Origin: Sedimentitalea sp039941015
Lineage (GTDB): Bacteria > Pseudomonadota > Alphaproteobacteria > Rhodobacterales > Rhodobacteraceae
Assembly: GCF_039941015.1 (NCBI RefSeq)
Contig: NZ_JBDVFI010000089.1
Length of the DNA: 64,000 nucleotides
Reading direction: 5' to 3' (one strand)
Part shown: positions 45,293 to 54,309 of the stretch, piece after piece
Numbering within the stretch: the stretch's first letter is position 1
Layout: each line of letters starts with the position of its first letter
Made by a program: the position numbers and the translations under genes
Notes under the pieces: generated by a model
Told to the model about the DNA's origin: nothing
The model's database searches: none
Seen by the model: the letters and a program-made list of their open reading frames with translations, nothing else

Positions 45293-45582
45293 TACTCGGC
45301 TTTCTGGTTTGACGGCCCCAGTCTGAACCGGCAAGGGACGCACGAGTTGTACGTTTCGATCCAGCATCTGGCTGCCCGTGTTTGCACAGGATGACGACAA
45401 TCAGCGCAAATGACCTCAATTGGCTAATCTTTCGTCGCAAATTTGCCCTAATATTTGAGGATTACTCCCCCTGAGTGTTACAGGCCGCTGGGTTGTGCAA
45501 ATTTGCAATCACGAAGCGGCATTTGTGCTGTGTTTAACAAGTCTGCGGGCGATTGCGCCCGTCAAGTAATTAGGAAAGATAA
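45293..45582 (+). promoter_or_regulatory. Leader of the VPLPA-CTERM gene with two GCAAATTTGC palindromes
   Basis: 290 bp without a gene. The perfect 10-bp palindrome GCAAATTTGC occurs at 45437-45446 and again at 45497-45506, exactly 60 bp apart, suggesting a dimeric-factor operator pair. Near the start codon AGGAAAGAT provides the ribosome binding site. The factor is unknown. Confidence 0.5.
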
Positions 45583-46254
45583 ATGATGAAGCGTATTTGT
45601 ACCGCCGCCGCATTGGCGACAACATTTCTTGCGGGCGCGGCTTCGGCCACGACCGTCAACACGACCTATCAGGTCGACGGCAATCCGTTCGGAACCGACA
45701 ACCTGCGACAGGTCGTCCGCGTCCACAGCCCCGAACTGACGACCAATGTTTATGCCGGCCTGTACCAGATGAACGGCGACAATGGTTTTGGCGATTTCGC
45801 GGCATTCTGCGTGGATTTGGCCGAGTGGCTGCATGATCCGGTGACCTATACAACCCAGCCGACCCTGTTTGGCGAAGCGGTTCGTGACAACGTTGCCAAG
45901 CTTTACAACAGTGTTCTGGGTGGCAGCACGGTTGCCGACGTCATCGACACCAGCCTCGAAGCCGCAGGTTTTCAGGTAGCGCTGTGGGAGATCGTGACCG
46001 AGACAGGGTCTTCGATGGATGTGTCAGGCGGTGCGTTCCGTGTGAGCAACAACTCTGGCGTCGCCAACTTGGCGCAATCCTATCTGGACAACATGGGCAG
46101 CGCGGCCACCGATGGCTATGACATCACCTATCTCTACAACGATGGGTATCAGGACCTCGCAACAGTCGCCCCCGTTCCGGTGCCGGCTGCTGGCCTGCTT
46201 TTGCTGACCGGTTTTGGTGGTCTGGTTGCGATGCGCCGCCGCAAGAAAGCCTGA
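45583..46254 (+). CDS. VPLPA-CTERM sorting domain protein
   Basis: 223 aa. A signal peptide (ALATTFLAGAASA) starts the protein. The C-terminus is a tripartite sorting tail: VPVPAAGLLLLTGFGGL, a membrane helix and basic RRRKK. This is the VPLPA-CTERM signal, recognised by an exosortase-type transpeptidase. The body is rich in Asn, Thr and Asp with a single internal Cys, as for an extracellular matrix or surface protein. No exosortase gene is in the window. A strong terminator follows. Confidence 0.88.
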   Translation: MMKRICTAAALATTFLAGAASATTVNTTYQVDGNPFGTDNLRQVVRVHSPELTTNVYAGLYQMNGDNGFGDFAAFCVDLAEWLHDPVTYTTQPTLFGEAVRDNVAKLYNSVLGGSTVADVIDTSLEAAGFQVALWEIVTETGSSMDVSGGAFRVSNNSGVANLAQSYLDNMGSAATDGYDITYLYNDGYQDLATVAPVPVPAAGLLLLTGFGGLVAMRRRKKA

Positions 46255-46277
46255 GTATTATTAAAGTAGTGAGTTTC

Positions 46278-46309
46278 GGGTCGATCCTTTTGGGGTCGGC
46301 CCTTTTTTG
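46278..46309 (+). terminator. Rho-independent terminator after the VPLPA-CTERM gene
   Basis: GGGTCGATCC pairs with GGGTCGGCCC around a TTTT-containing loop (about ten pairs with two G-U), directly followed by TTTTTTG. It lies 24 bp after the stop. Confidence 0.85.
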
Positions 46310-46397
46310 TTTCCACAACCGATCGTCGTTAGTCATGGGCAAAGCCCGAACAGACTGCTACTCCCTATCTGAGCCTTGATCAGATCGGAGACAGCCC

Positions 46398-46895
46398 ATG
46401 AAAACCCTCGCAGTTCTTTGCGCCACGGCGATCCTGTCCCTTGGCGCCGTTGCCGTGTCCGCACAGGCGTTGATCGACAAGGGTTTCGTTTCGGGCTGGA
46501 ACGTCATGGTTGACCCATCCTTTGGCAATGGTTGCCTGATCCAGACGGTCTATCAGGATTATTCGATTGTCCGCATCGGCTATGACGCAACCGGAAATCG
46601 TGGTTATTTCGTCGTGTTCCACAAGGGCTGGGGCGATATCGAAAAGGGCAAGAAATACGATATCACCTTTGATTTGGACGGCCAGAAATACGACGCCGTC
46701 GCAACAGGTTTCGTGCAGGATCGGGTGCCAGGTGCCGGAGTATTCTTTACCGACCGCGAGTTTATCCATTCGATTGCGCAGAAAAAGGTCATGACCGTCT
46801 ATAATCAGGCCGGAGAACAGGTGATCGCGATTGATCTGAAAGGATCGGCAAAGGCGCTAGACTATGCCCGCAAATGTCAGGCTGCTGAGGGCTGA
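46398..46895 (+). CDS. Hypothetical secreted protein
   Basis: 165 aa with a Sec signal peptide of about 23 residues (LAVLCATAILSLGAVAVSA-QA). The mature part is a compact beta-rich domain: VMVDPSFGNGCLIQTVYQDYSIVRIGYD, GYFVVFHKGW and ITFDLDGQKYDAVATGF. It has two well-separated Cys that could form a disulfide. I do not recognise a named family. It converges on the RNase T2 gene with a 5-bp gap. Confidence 0.8.
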   Translation: MKTLAVLCATAILSLGAVAVSAQALIDKGFVSGWNVMVDPSFGNGCLIQTVYQDYSIVRIGYDATGNRGYFVVFHKGWGDIEKGKKYDITFDLDGQKYDAVATGFVQDRVPGAGVFFTDREFIHSIAQKKVMTVYNQAGEQVIAIDLKGSAKALDYARKCQAAEG

Positions 46896-46900
46896 GGTCT

Positions 46901-47536
46901 TTATCGCACCGGCGCAAACACCGCATTATTCATGCGACAGTCCCGGATCACGTCCTGCCCGCAGGGAACAGGGTCAAGATCGCGCGACAGGCAAAGGCGC
47001 GCCTCTTGGATATGCCCGTCCTTGCAGGTGATCGTCAGCATGTTTCGATCCCAATCCGGATTGGCCTTGATAAACGCGTCCTCAACCACCGAGGCGGGCA
47101 ATTTGACGGTCTTGTCAAGTTTGCGAAAGACTTCGGGCCGATTGACCAGCCCGTATGCCTCGCGTGAGAGCGCGTAATACTCGGCCGCAGACAGGCCCGA
47201 ACAGGTGCCGTGCTTTTTCCATTGATGCCAGGCGAGCCCCGAGGTGCCCATGATGTCGGCCATCTCAGCCGTCATGCCGCGCGAGGGCGGGCGTTCGACT
47301 GTTCGACAATGGGACGGGTATCCGCGATGGAATTGCGGCCACAGCCCGTGCATGATCCAGCCATGGTCGTGGCGGGCATCACATTGATCAGATCCTTGCG
47401 CGTCTCCGGTGACGGCGCACCAGTTGGGTGACCAGCTGAGGCTGAGTACATAGTAGTCGAATTCGCCTGTTGCCTCGCCATCGGCGGCGGCAGGCAGGGC
47501 CCAGAGGATCGTCAGCAGGGTCAGGATTCTAAGCAA
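46901..47536 (-). CDS. Secreted ribonuclease T2
   Basis: 211 aa from a TTG at 47536 with GGAAGAG upstream; no ATG exists near the signal peptide LTLLTILWALPAAA. Both active-site segments are present: HGLWPQ (H63) and WHQWKKHGTCSG (H104, H109). The usual Glu between them, E105 in HEW, is Gln here. Several paired Cys are present as expected for the family. It would degrade RNA in the periplasm or medium for phosphate or nucleotide scavenging. Confidence 0.9.
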   Translation of the reverse strand: MLRILTLLTILWALPAAADGEATGEFDYYVLSLSWSPNWCAVTGDAQGSDQCDARHDHGWIMHGLWPQFHRGYPSHCRTVERPPSRGMTAEMADIMGTSGLAWHQWKKHGTCSGLSAAEYYALSREAYGLVNRPEVFRKLDKTVKLPASVVEDAFIKANPDWDRNMLTITCKDGHIQEARLCLSRDLDPVPCGQDVIRDCRMNNAVFAPVR

Positions 47537-47684
47537 AGATTCGGCTCTTCCATTTTTTTCTGCTCCCGACTATATAGACGCCAAGTTCCCCGACAACGGT
47601 AACCCGCCTTGAGAGCCAAGGCCGCCTGCTTCGCCAGGCCACGGGAAAGATTTGTCGGATGATATGAGATAGGAGAAAACACCG

Positions 47685-48467
47685 ATGGCAAAATTGCTGC
47701 ACCCCAAGGCCACGGCTGTCTGGCTGGTCGACAATACCACCATGAGCTTTAAGCAGATCGCCGATTTTGTTGGCATGCACGAACTCGAGGTGCAAGGCAT
47801 CGCCGACGGAGACGTGGCCACCGGCGTCAAAGGCTTTGATCCGATTGCAAACAACCAGTTGACGCAAAAGGAAATCGACGACGCGCAGGCGAACCCGCTC
47901 TACAAGCTGGCGATCAAGTCGAACTCGGCAGCAGTCGGCGAAGAGAAACGCCGCGGCCCGCGCTATACGCCATTGTCCAAGCGTCAGGATCGTCCGAATT
48001 CGATCCTTTGGCTGGTCAAGTTCCATCCCGAACTCACCGATGGGCAGATCGCCAAGCTGGTTGGTACGACCAAGCCGACAATTCAATCGATTCGCGAACG
48101 CACCCACTGGAACATCTCAAACATGCAGCCGATCGATCCGGTCGCTTTGGGTCTGTGTAAGCAGTCAGAGCTGGATACGGTCGTTCAGAAAGCCGCTGCC
48201 AAGAGAGCCGCAGAAGGCGAAGTCATGAGTGACGACGAGCGCCGCAAGCTGGTCAGCACCGAGCAGTCGTTGGGCATGGATTCCGAACCAAAAATCCCGA
48301 CCGCGATTGAAGGTCTGGAAACCTTTACCCTCGGCGGGTCGATGGATGTTGTCGACGACGACGACGAAGATGACACCTCCAAGATCGTTGATGCCGACAG
48401 CTTCTTCAATCTGCCTGCTGGCGGCGACGATGACGAGGACGAAGAAGACGATCAGCCACGCGTCTGA
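47685..48467 (+). CDS. trcR: TrcR-type cell-cycle transcriptional regulator (DUF1013)
   Basis: 260 aa. LLHPKATAVWLVDNTTMSFKQIADFVGMHELEVQGIADG is the N-terminal helix-turn-helix core of DUF1013, followed by the second HTH-like element SILWLVKFHPELTDGQIAKLVGTTKPTIQSIRERTHWN. The C-terminal 45 residues are highly acidic (VVDDDDEDDTSK, GGDDDEDEEDD), resembling an RNA polymerase or protein-contact tail. The gene has a good AGGAG and a strong terminator. Confidence 0.9.
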   Translation: MAKLLHPKATAVWLVDNTTMSFKQIADFVGMHELEVQGIADGDVATGVKGFDPIANNQLTQKEIDDAQANPLYKLAIKSNSAAVGEEKRRGPRYTPLSKRQDRPNSILWLVKFHPELTDGQIAKLVGTTKPTIQSIRERTHWNISNMQPIDPVALGLCKQSELDTVVQKAAAKRAAEGEVMSDDERRKLVSTEQSLGMDSEPKIPTAIEGLETFTLGGSMDVVDDDDEDDTSKIVDADSFFNLPAGGDDDEDEEDDQPRV

Positions 48468-48542
48468 TCGTATGAATACCGGGTTGGGAGGCCCGCGGCG
48501 GTTGCTGTCTACATCTGAACGGTAGGAACATCGCCCGCTTAT

Positions 48543-48574
48543 CGCCGCCGCAGATTTGCGGCGGCGTTTTGGTT
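48543..48574 (+). terminator. Rho-independent terminator of trcR
   Basis: CGCCGCCGCA at 48543-48552 and TGCGGCGGCG at 48557-48566 form a perfect ten-pair stem with a four-base loop GATT, followed by TTTTGGTTTT. Confidence 0.88.
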
Positions 48575-48637
48575 TTCGGCGCGGCCATCGCCAACATAGG
48601 GTGCTCGGGCCGGTTGTTGTTATCGCGTATCCGCAAC

Positions 48638-48667
48638 AAAAAAGGCCCGGCAAAGCCGAGCCTTTTT
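48638..48667 (-). terminator. Rho-independent terminator of the sat-cysC gene
   Basis: AAAAAAGGC-CGGC pairs with GCCG-GCCTTTTT around AAA, with one unpaired base on each side. The A-run and T-run make it bidirectional in principle. On the minus strand it lies 19 bp after the sulfate-activation gene. Confidence 0.8.
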
Positions 48668-48685
48668 CGTTTTCTGAATGTCGGG

Positions 48686-50401
48686 TTAGCCCGCGATCAA
48701 ACCCATGTTTTCGAGTTTGAGCAGAACCTGATGGGCGCAGTTGTCCACGTCTGTGCCTTCGGTGTCGAGGCTCATCTCGGGGTTTGCTGGCACATCATAG
48801 GGGTCGGAGATGCCTGTGAATTCCTTGATCTTGCCTTCGCGCGCCAGTTTGTACAGACCTTTGCGGTCACGGCGTTCGCATTCCTCGATCGAGGTGGCGA
48901 CGTGGACTTCGATGAACGCACCGAATGCCTCGATATCCTCGCGGACCGCGCGGCGGGTGGTGGAATAGGGCGCGATGGGCGCACAAATGGCGATGCCGCC
49001 GTTCTTGGTGATTTCAGACGCCACATAGCCGATACGGCGGATGTTGAGGTCACGGTGCTCTTTTGAGAACCCGAGTTCTGACGACAGGTTTTTCCGCACG
49101 ATGTCCCCATCCAGCAGAGTAACCGGACGACCACCCATCTCCATCAGTTTGACCATAAGCGCGTTGGCGATGGTAGATTTGCCTGAACCGGAGAAGCCGG
49201 TGAAGAACACGGTAAAGCCTTGCTGGCTGCGCGGTGGCTTGGTCTTGCGCAGTTCAGTCACAACCTCGGGGAAGGAAAACCATTCCGGAATTTCCAGCCC
49301 TTCGGCCAGACGGCGGCGCAGTTCGGTACCCGAAATGTTGAGGATGGTAACGTCATCCTTATCTTCGATCTCGTCATTGGGTTCGTACTGGGCGCGCTCC
49401 TGCACATAGACCATGTGTTTGAAGTCGACCATTTCGATGCCCATTTCGTCCTGATGCTTGCGGAACAGGTCCTGCGCATCATAGGGGCCGTAAAAATCGT
49501 CGCCTGCGCTGTTTTTGCCGGGGCCGGCGTGGTCGCGACCAACGATGAAGTGGGTGCAGCCAAAGTTGGCGCGGATCAGGCCGTGCCAAACCGCTTCGCG
49601 CGGACCAGCCATACGCATTGCCAGAGGCAGCAGCGACATGGTTGTGGTGGAGGCTGGGTATTTGTCCAGCACCGCCTCATAGCAGCGGACGCGGGTAAAG
49701 TGATCGACATCGCCGGGTTTGGTCATGCCGACAACCGGATGGATCAGCAGGTTGGCCTGAGCTTCGCGTGCGGCGCGGAAGGTCAGTTCCTGGTGGGCAC
49801 GGTGCAGCGGGTTGCGGGTCTGGAACGCGACAACGCGGCGCCAGCCCAATTTGCGGAAATAGGCGCGCAACTCGTTGGGCGTGTCACGGCGACCGCGGAA
49901 ATCATAATGCACCGGTTGCTGAATGCCGGTCACCGGGCCACCAAGGTAAACATCGCCCGCAGTGTTGTGCAAATAGTTGACGGCCGGGTGGGCGCTGTCA
50001 TCGGCACCAAAGACTTTCTCGGCTTCAAGCGCCTTGTTCGGCGTCCAGCGGTCGGTGACGGTCATGGTCGCGAGGATCACGCCTTCCTGATCGCGCAGGG
50101 CAATGTCTTCACCAACTTCGAGGGTCTCGGCAAATTTGCTGGAGACATCCAGATTGATCGGCATCGGCCACAGCGTGCCGTCGGTCAGGCGCATATCATT
50201 GACGACGCCATCATAGTCCGCTTCGGTCAGAAAACCTTTGAGCGGGTTAAAGCCGCCATTCATCAGCAATTCCAGATCGCAAATCTGGCGCGGGGTCAGG
50301 TCATAGCTCTTGAGGTTGCCTGCCTCGACCTTGAGCTTTTGCGCCGAGTCGTAAGAGACATACAATTCGGGGATTGGAGCCAGATTGGCGAGCATGGTCA
50401 T
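48686..50401 (-). CDS. sat: Bifunctional ATP sulfurylase / APS kinase
   Basis: 571 aa fusion. Residues about 1-390 are ATP sulfurylase: FQTRNPLHRAHQELT, the GRDHAGPGKNS nucleotide motif and ISGTELRRRLAEG. Residues about 395-571 are APS kinase: P-loop FTGFSGSGKSTIANAL, LDGDIVRKNLSSELGFSKEHRDLNIRRIG and FIEVHVATSIEECERRD. The protein turns sulfate into APS and then PAPS for assimilation or sulfation. It is monocistronic with its own terminator. The upstream start MTML is chosen; a second Met lies at residue 3. Confidence 0.95.
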   Translation of the reverse strand: MTMLANLAPIPELYVSYDSAQKLKVEAGNLKSYDLTPRQICDLELLMNGGFNPLKGFLTEADYDGVVNDMRLTDGTLWPMPINLDVSSKFAETLEVGEDIALRDQEGVILATMTVTDRWTPNKALEAEKVFGADDSAHPAVNYLHNTAGDVYLGGPVTGIQQPVHYDFRGRRDTPNELRAYFRKLGWRRVVAFQTRNPLHRAHQELTFRAAREAQANLLIHPVVGMTKPGDVDHFTRVRCYEAVLDKYPASTTTMSLLPLAMRMAGPREAVWHGLIRANFGCTHFIVGRDHAGPGKNSAGDDFYGPYDAQDLFRKHQDEMGIEMVDFKHMVYVQERAQYEPNDEIEDKDDVTILNISGTELRRRLAEGLEIPEWFSFPEVVTELRKTKPPRSQQGFTVFFTGFSGSGKSTIANALMVKLMEMGGRPVTLLDGDIVRKNLSSELGFSKEHRDLNIRRIGYVASEITKNGGIAICAPIAPYSTTRRAVREDIEAFGAFIEVHVATSIEECERRDRKGLYKLAREGKIKEFTGISDPYDVPANPEMSLDTEGTDVDNCAHQVLLKLENMGLIAG

Positions 50402-50731
50402 GAAAGAAACTCTCGATTGATTGTGAATGGTGCGTGAGCCAGAAGAAGCCGGTCGCGCGGGGCATAGACTCGGAGACTTGGAAAAGTCTAGGCGCAGAAA
50501 TCAATTAAACGCGGTTTGTGCTGTTATGGCCCGGTTTTCCGCTCTGAGAGGGCGCGAAGTGCTCAATCCAGAGGGGTCTGTTACAAATTTGCGCTTGGTG
50601 CATACCGGCCATGTTGTCAGATCAACGGGATTAATCAGGCTGCCATTGGCACCGCCCCTACCGGGCGATGCCACATCTGTGGCGGGCCAGCGAAACCGCC
50701 GCTCGAAGACGGCGACTGGCCAGAACCGCGT
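50402..50731. other. Gap upstream of sat-cysC without an accepted gene
   Basis: 330 bp between the sat-cysC start and the trxB stop, both on the minus strand, so it holds the sat promoter and possibly the trxB 3' end. CAAATTTGCG at 50582-50591 resembles one copy of the palindrome seen upstream of 45583. No convincing coding frame or terminator was found. Confidence 0.4.
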
Positions 50732-51676
50732 TCAGCTCTCTTGCTCGGCAAGGAACCGTTCAGCATCAAGCGCAGCCATACAGCCCATGCCGGCGCTGGT
50801 GACAGCCTGACGATACTTGTGATCGGTCAGATCGCCCGCCGCAAAGACACCCGGCACCGAGGTTTCCGTGGTGCCCGGTTTGACGCTGACATAGCCGCCG
50901 TTGTGCATCTCAAGCACGTCCTTGACCAGCTCGTTGGCAGGCGCATGGCCGATGGCGATGAAGACACCTTTGGCCGCGATTTCGGTGACCTCGTCGGTCT
51001 GGACATTACGGACCCGCACGCCTTCGACGCCCAGCGGTGAGTCCGCACCGATGACCTCTTCGAGCGTGTGAAACCACATGGGCTCGATCTTTGGGTGCTT
51101 CAGCAGACGATCCTGCAAGATCTTCTCGGCGCGCAGCTCGTCACGGCGGTGAATCAGCGTGACCTTGGAGGCAAAGTTGGTCAGAAACAGCGCTTCTTCA
51201 ACGGCAGTATTGCCGCCGCCGACCACGACGATCTCTTGCCCACGATAAAAGAAGCCGTCGCAGGTGGCACAGGCCGAGACGCCAAAGCCCTTGAATTTCT
51301 CTTCGCTGGGCAGCCCCAGCCATTTGGCCCGCGCGCCTGTCGCCAGAATGACTGCATCGGCAGTATAGGTCGTGCCGCTGTCGCCTGTCGCGGTGAATGG
51401 ACGCTTTGACAGATCCAGATTGGTGATGATGTCAGATGCGATGTCGCACCCCATCGCCTTGGCATGGGCCTCCATGCGGATCATCAGATCGGGGCCTTGC
51501 ACCTCGGTATCACCGGGCCAGTTTTCGACTTCGGTGGTTGTGGTCAGCTGACCGCCCGGTTCCAGACCCTGCACCAACAGCGGTTCAAGCATGGCGCGGC
51601 TGGCGTAGACCGCGGCGGTATAACCCGCAGGGCCGGACCCGATGATCAGAACCTTGGTGTGGCGTGTTTCACCCAT
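50732..51676 (-). CDS. trxB: Thioredoxin-disulfide reductase
   Basis: 314 aa from the ATG at 51676 after GGGGAAAG; a longer frame is open upstream but extends into the lrp promoter. FAD-binding GSGPAGYTAAVYASRA, the redox-active CATC pair C136 and C139 in ACATCDGFF, NADPH-binding VVGGGNTAVEEAL with HRRDELRAEKI, and GVFAAGDLTDHKYRQAVTSAGMG are complete. It reduces thioredoxin with NADPH. It is divergent from an Lrp-family gene. Confidence 0.96.
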   Translation of the reverse strand: MGETRHTKVLIIGSGPAGYTAAVYASRAMLEPLLVQGLEPGGQLTTTTEVENWPGDTEVQGPDLMIRMEAHAKAMGCDIASDIITNLDLSKRPFTATGDSGTTYTADAVILATGARAKWLGLPSEEKFKGFGVSACATCDGFFYRGQEIVVVGGGNTAVEEALFLTNFASKVTLIHRRDELRAEKILQDRLLKHPKIEPMWFHTLEEVIGADSPLGVEGVRVRNVQTDEVTEIAAKGVFIAIGHAPANELVKDVLEMHNGGYVSVKPGTTETSVPGVFAAGDLTDHKYRQAVTSAGMGCMAALDAERFLAEQES

Positions 51677-51880
51677 GACTTTCCCCAATGCAGCGTGATG
51701 CGTGGGCGAGTAGCCCATCGGATTGTCGATATAGCGACGGACCCCGCCGGCTTAAACCCCCCGAATTCAGGGGAAACCGGTTGGCTTGACCGGACGTCAG
51801 AGTTATTGCATCGCGGCGAAATATTATTGCGCGCACTGGCGGCGCTGATATAAGAATTGAAAATTCCGAGGGAGCAGATC

Positions 51881-52381
51881 ATGGTTGCAACACGCCTCGA
51901 TCCGATCGATCGCAAGATTTTGTCGGAGCTTCAGGCAGATGGGCGCATGACAAATGTAGAACTTGCCAAGCGGGTCGGTATATCGGCACCGCCCTGTTTG
52001 CGGCGTGTTCGGACACTGGAAGAATCGGGCCTGATCCAAGGCTACCATGCGGATGTGAATGCCCGCGATCTTGGCTTTGAGGTTCAGGTCTTTGCCATGG
52101 TCGGGCTGGACAGTCAGGCCGAGGCAGAGCTGAGCGCGTTTGAAGCGCTTTGCCGGGAGTGGCCGTTGGTTCGCGAATGTCACATGCTGAATGGCGAAGT
52201 AGATTTCATCCTGAAATGTGTTTCGCCCGATCTGAGCAGTTTCCAGAGCTTTTTGACGGGTGAGCTGCTGACAACACCCAACGTTGCCAGCGTAAAGACG
52301 TCGCTGGTGATCCGGGGCGCCAAGGATGAGCCTGGCGTTCCCTTTGACATTCTTGAAGAACGTTTAAGCCGCAGCGCCTAG
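51881..52381 (+). CDS. Lrp/AsnC-family transcriptional regulator
   Basis: 166 aa from the ATG at 51881, with GGGAGCAG upstream; an in-frame TTG at 51857 is less likely. Winged helix DPIDRKILSELQADGRMTNVELAKRVGISAPPCLRRVRTLEESGLIQGY, then the RAM ligand-binding domain with ECHMLNGEVDFILKCV. The divergent trxB-lrp pair, with a 204-bp shared region, suggests local regulation. The effector is probably an amino acid, as for the family. Confidence 0.93.
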   Translation: MVATRLDPIDRKILSELQADGRMTNVELAKRVGISAPPCLRRVRTLEESGLIQGYHADVNARDLGFEVQVFAMVGLDSQAEAELSAFEALCREWPLVRECHMLNGEVDFILKCVSPDLSSFQSFLTGELLTTPNVASVKTSLVIRGAKDEPGVPFDILEERLSRSA

Positions 52382-52388
52382 CGTATTT

Positions 52389-53174
52389 TCAAGCCGTCAA
52401 CGCGTCGTGGTCGCCATCGCCTGCGCGAGCATAGGCAAGATCGCCGAAATCGCAGAGCTGCGAAATATGCGGAAAGAGGTCGAGATAAACGTTGCGCATC
52501 GCGTGGCTGATGCTGCGCGCGGCATTTGCACCGGGGTGGTAGCTCTCGAATTCGAGCCCGGCAACCCGGATGACAGCGTGGCGCGGCAGGCAGATATGGA
52601 ACAGTTCCACCGCTGTGGGTGGCGCGGTTTCGATCACGTTCATTCCGTCCTGAAACTCTTGCACTGGGGTTAGTGTTTGAAGACCGCCTGAAATTGCCCG
52701 CAGGTGGTCAGGTGTGTGCAGAAGACGGGCGGATGGTCCGGCAATGACGCAGGACATCGGTCGCTGCATGCCGAAACTGTCGGCCATGATCCGGGTCAGG
52801 CGCAGGTTGCGACCCTGTGGTCCGGGACGCCCGGGTACAAGCGTAGTGCTGCCTTTCCAGATCAAGGGCTGGCTAGGGCCGTCCTTGGTCAGGATTTGAT
52901 CGCCGGGCAGCAAATCTTCGACACAAATGGTGCCGGTTTCGGTTTCGACCATCGAGCCACGGGAAAAGGCGCAGAAGGCGTCTTCAAAGATCGGCAGCGC
53001 CGGGGCGATGTGACGTGTTTCTGCAATGTCGCCGTTGGGCAGTAGCGCGCTGACTTCGTAGCGGCGCAGTTGCGGTTTTGGCTGCGCGCGCAATGCGGCG
53101 GGATCGATCAGGGCGGGGACATTGGTCTGGACGGCACGGTTCGCCGCGCGGCTCATCGGGATTGGGAGCGTCAT
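52389..53174 (-). CDS. Hint-domain protein
   Basis: 261 aa from the ATG at 53174; 18 more codons upstream are possible. A Hedgehog/intein-type Hint domain lies at about 80-230: AFSRGSMVETETGTICVEDLLPGDQILTKDG, then PLIWKGSTTL and the late LFHICLPRHAVIRVAGLEFESYHPG. The nucleophile position at the start of Hint is Ala, with a Cys one residue before, so self-splicing is doubtful. Such Hint proteins are frequent in roseobacters, often beside secretion genes. No signal peptide is seen. Confidence 0.85.
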   Translation of the reverse strand: MTLPIPMSRAANRAVQTNVPALIDPAALRAQPKPQLRRYEVSALLPNGDIAETRHIAPALPIFEDAFCAFSRGSMVETETGTICVEDLLPGDQILTKDGPSQPLIWKGSTTLVPGRPGPQGRNLRLTRIMADSFGMQRPMSCVIAGPSARLLHTPDHLRAISGGLQTLTPVQEFQDGMNVIETAPPTAVELFHICLPRHAVIRVAGLEFESYHPGANAARSISHAMRNVYLDLFPHISQLCDFGDLAYARAGDGDHDALTA

Positions 53175-53553
53175 GGATTCGTGGCCCTTCTTGCCGGTCA
53201 AATCTGCGTCGGCCCCCACCGACAACACAGACCGACACAGTTGTGCATTGGTCTGTAATGATCCAATTTTGCCCGGATATGGTTCAAATTGTCAACGAAA
53301 GTAGAGCACATTTAGTGAAATTAGACCAAATTACCCCCTACGGAGTGTACCGTTGCACGGTTCGGTCACATTCCCGATCCTTCGTGTCAATTCCTCGTTA
53401 TCTCTGTGTCAGGAACCCGCCGCGAATATGTCAGCGCGATGGCGAAGGAGCAGGGCGTCGTAAACGAAACAAAGGAAAAGCAGAATCAGTTAGCGCAAAC
53501 ATGGCTGATTTTGATTCGCGAGATTGGATTTGGAAGGCCTCGCAGGTCCCGTT
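53175..53553. other. Gap between the Hint gene and pgeF
   Basis: 379 bp. The left part, 53240-53340, is AT-rich with CAATTTTGCCCGG, TTCAAATTGTCAACG and AAATTAGACCAAATTACC, and probably contains the Hint promoter. A 42-codon frame from an ATG at 53439 to 53567 overlaps the pgeF end; it is lysine- and glutamine-rich and not recognised, so it is not called as a gene. Confidence 0.4.
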
Positions 53554-54309
53554 TTAAAGCCGGATAACCGAAATCAACCGGCCATAGTCAGCTTCCTTGC
53601 TGTGTACGCTGCGGCGATAGGAATAGAAGCGGTTCTGATCGGAATAGGTGCAGTGCCGGGTCCATTCGGCCTGATTAATGCCCGCACGCCGCAGCCGATG
53701 CAGGCCAAACCCCTGCAGATCAAATTGCAGCCGGTCGCCATTGCCGTTGGCAAAGAACCGGGCGTTCTCAGGGTCGTCTGCCATGAACTCATCCATGAAC
53801 TCGGGGCCGACTTCATAGGCGCGCTGGCTGATCGAGGGGCCGATGACCGCCTTGGTCTCCTCGCGTTTCGCGCCAAGCGCCTCCATCGCATCAAGCGTGG
53901 CCTCAAGCACACCGTCGAGCGCTCCGCGCCAGCCGGCATGGGCGGCACCAATGACGCCAGCCTCGGTATCGGCAAAAAGAACGGGCTGACAGTCCGCAGT
54001 CAGAATGGACAGGGCAATCCCCGGCGTCGCAGTGACCATCGCATCGGCGCGGGGTTTGTCGTGCAATGGCGCGTTTACCTCGACCACATCTGGCGAGTGG
54101 ATTTGGTTCACTGACACCAGCGAGTCTGGCGCAACACCAAGCGCATCGGCGACGCGGCCGCGGTTGATCGCAACCACATCTGCTTGATCGCTGGATCCAG
54201 TGCCGCAGTTCAATCCGGCAAACACGCCTGATGACGCACCGCCACGCCGGGTAAAGAACCCGTGTCGCAGGGGGGAAAGGCTGTCCGCTGTCAGGATTTC
54301 CAGTGTCAT
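53554..54309 (-). CDS. pgeF: Purine nucleoside phosphorylase YfiH/LACC1-type (multicopper laccase domain)
   Basis: 251 aa. NQIHSPDVVEV, ILTADCQPVLFAD and AAHAGWRGALDGVLEATL carry the metal-binding His-Cys-His set, and IGPSISQRAYEVGPEF is also diagnostic. Family members cleave purine nucleosides and edit peptidoglycan precursors. The ATG overlaps the MidA stop, so it is third in the lgt-midA-pgeF operon. Confidence 0.92.
   Translation of the reverse strand: MTLEILTADSLSPLRHGFFTRRGGASSGVFAGLNCGTGSSDQADVVAINRGRVADALGVAPDSLVSVNQIHSPDVVEVNAPLHDKPRADAMVTATPGIALSILTADCQPVLFADTEAGVIGAAHAGWRGALDGVLEATLDAMEALGAKREETKAVIGPSISQRAYEVGPEFMDEFMADDPENARFFANGNGDRLQFDLQGFGLHRLRRAGINQAEWTRHCTYSDQNRFYSYRRSVHSKEADYGRLISVIRL

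Noticed and set aside
50516..50731. Plus-strand frame with CHICGG, like a zinc knuckle, in the gap before sat-cysC
   Set aside because: It continues into the antisense of trxB, lacks a good start and has no further Cys pair in the gap.
53439..53567. A 42-codon frame next to pgeF
   Set aside because: No ribosome binding site of note, no family resemblance, and it overlaps the end of pgeF.
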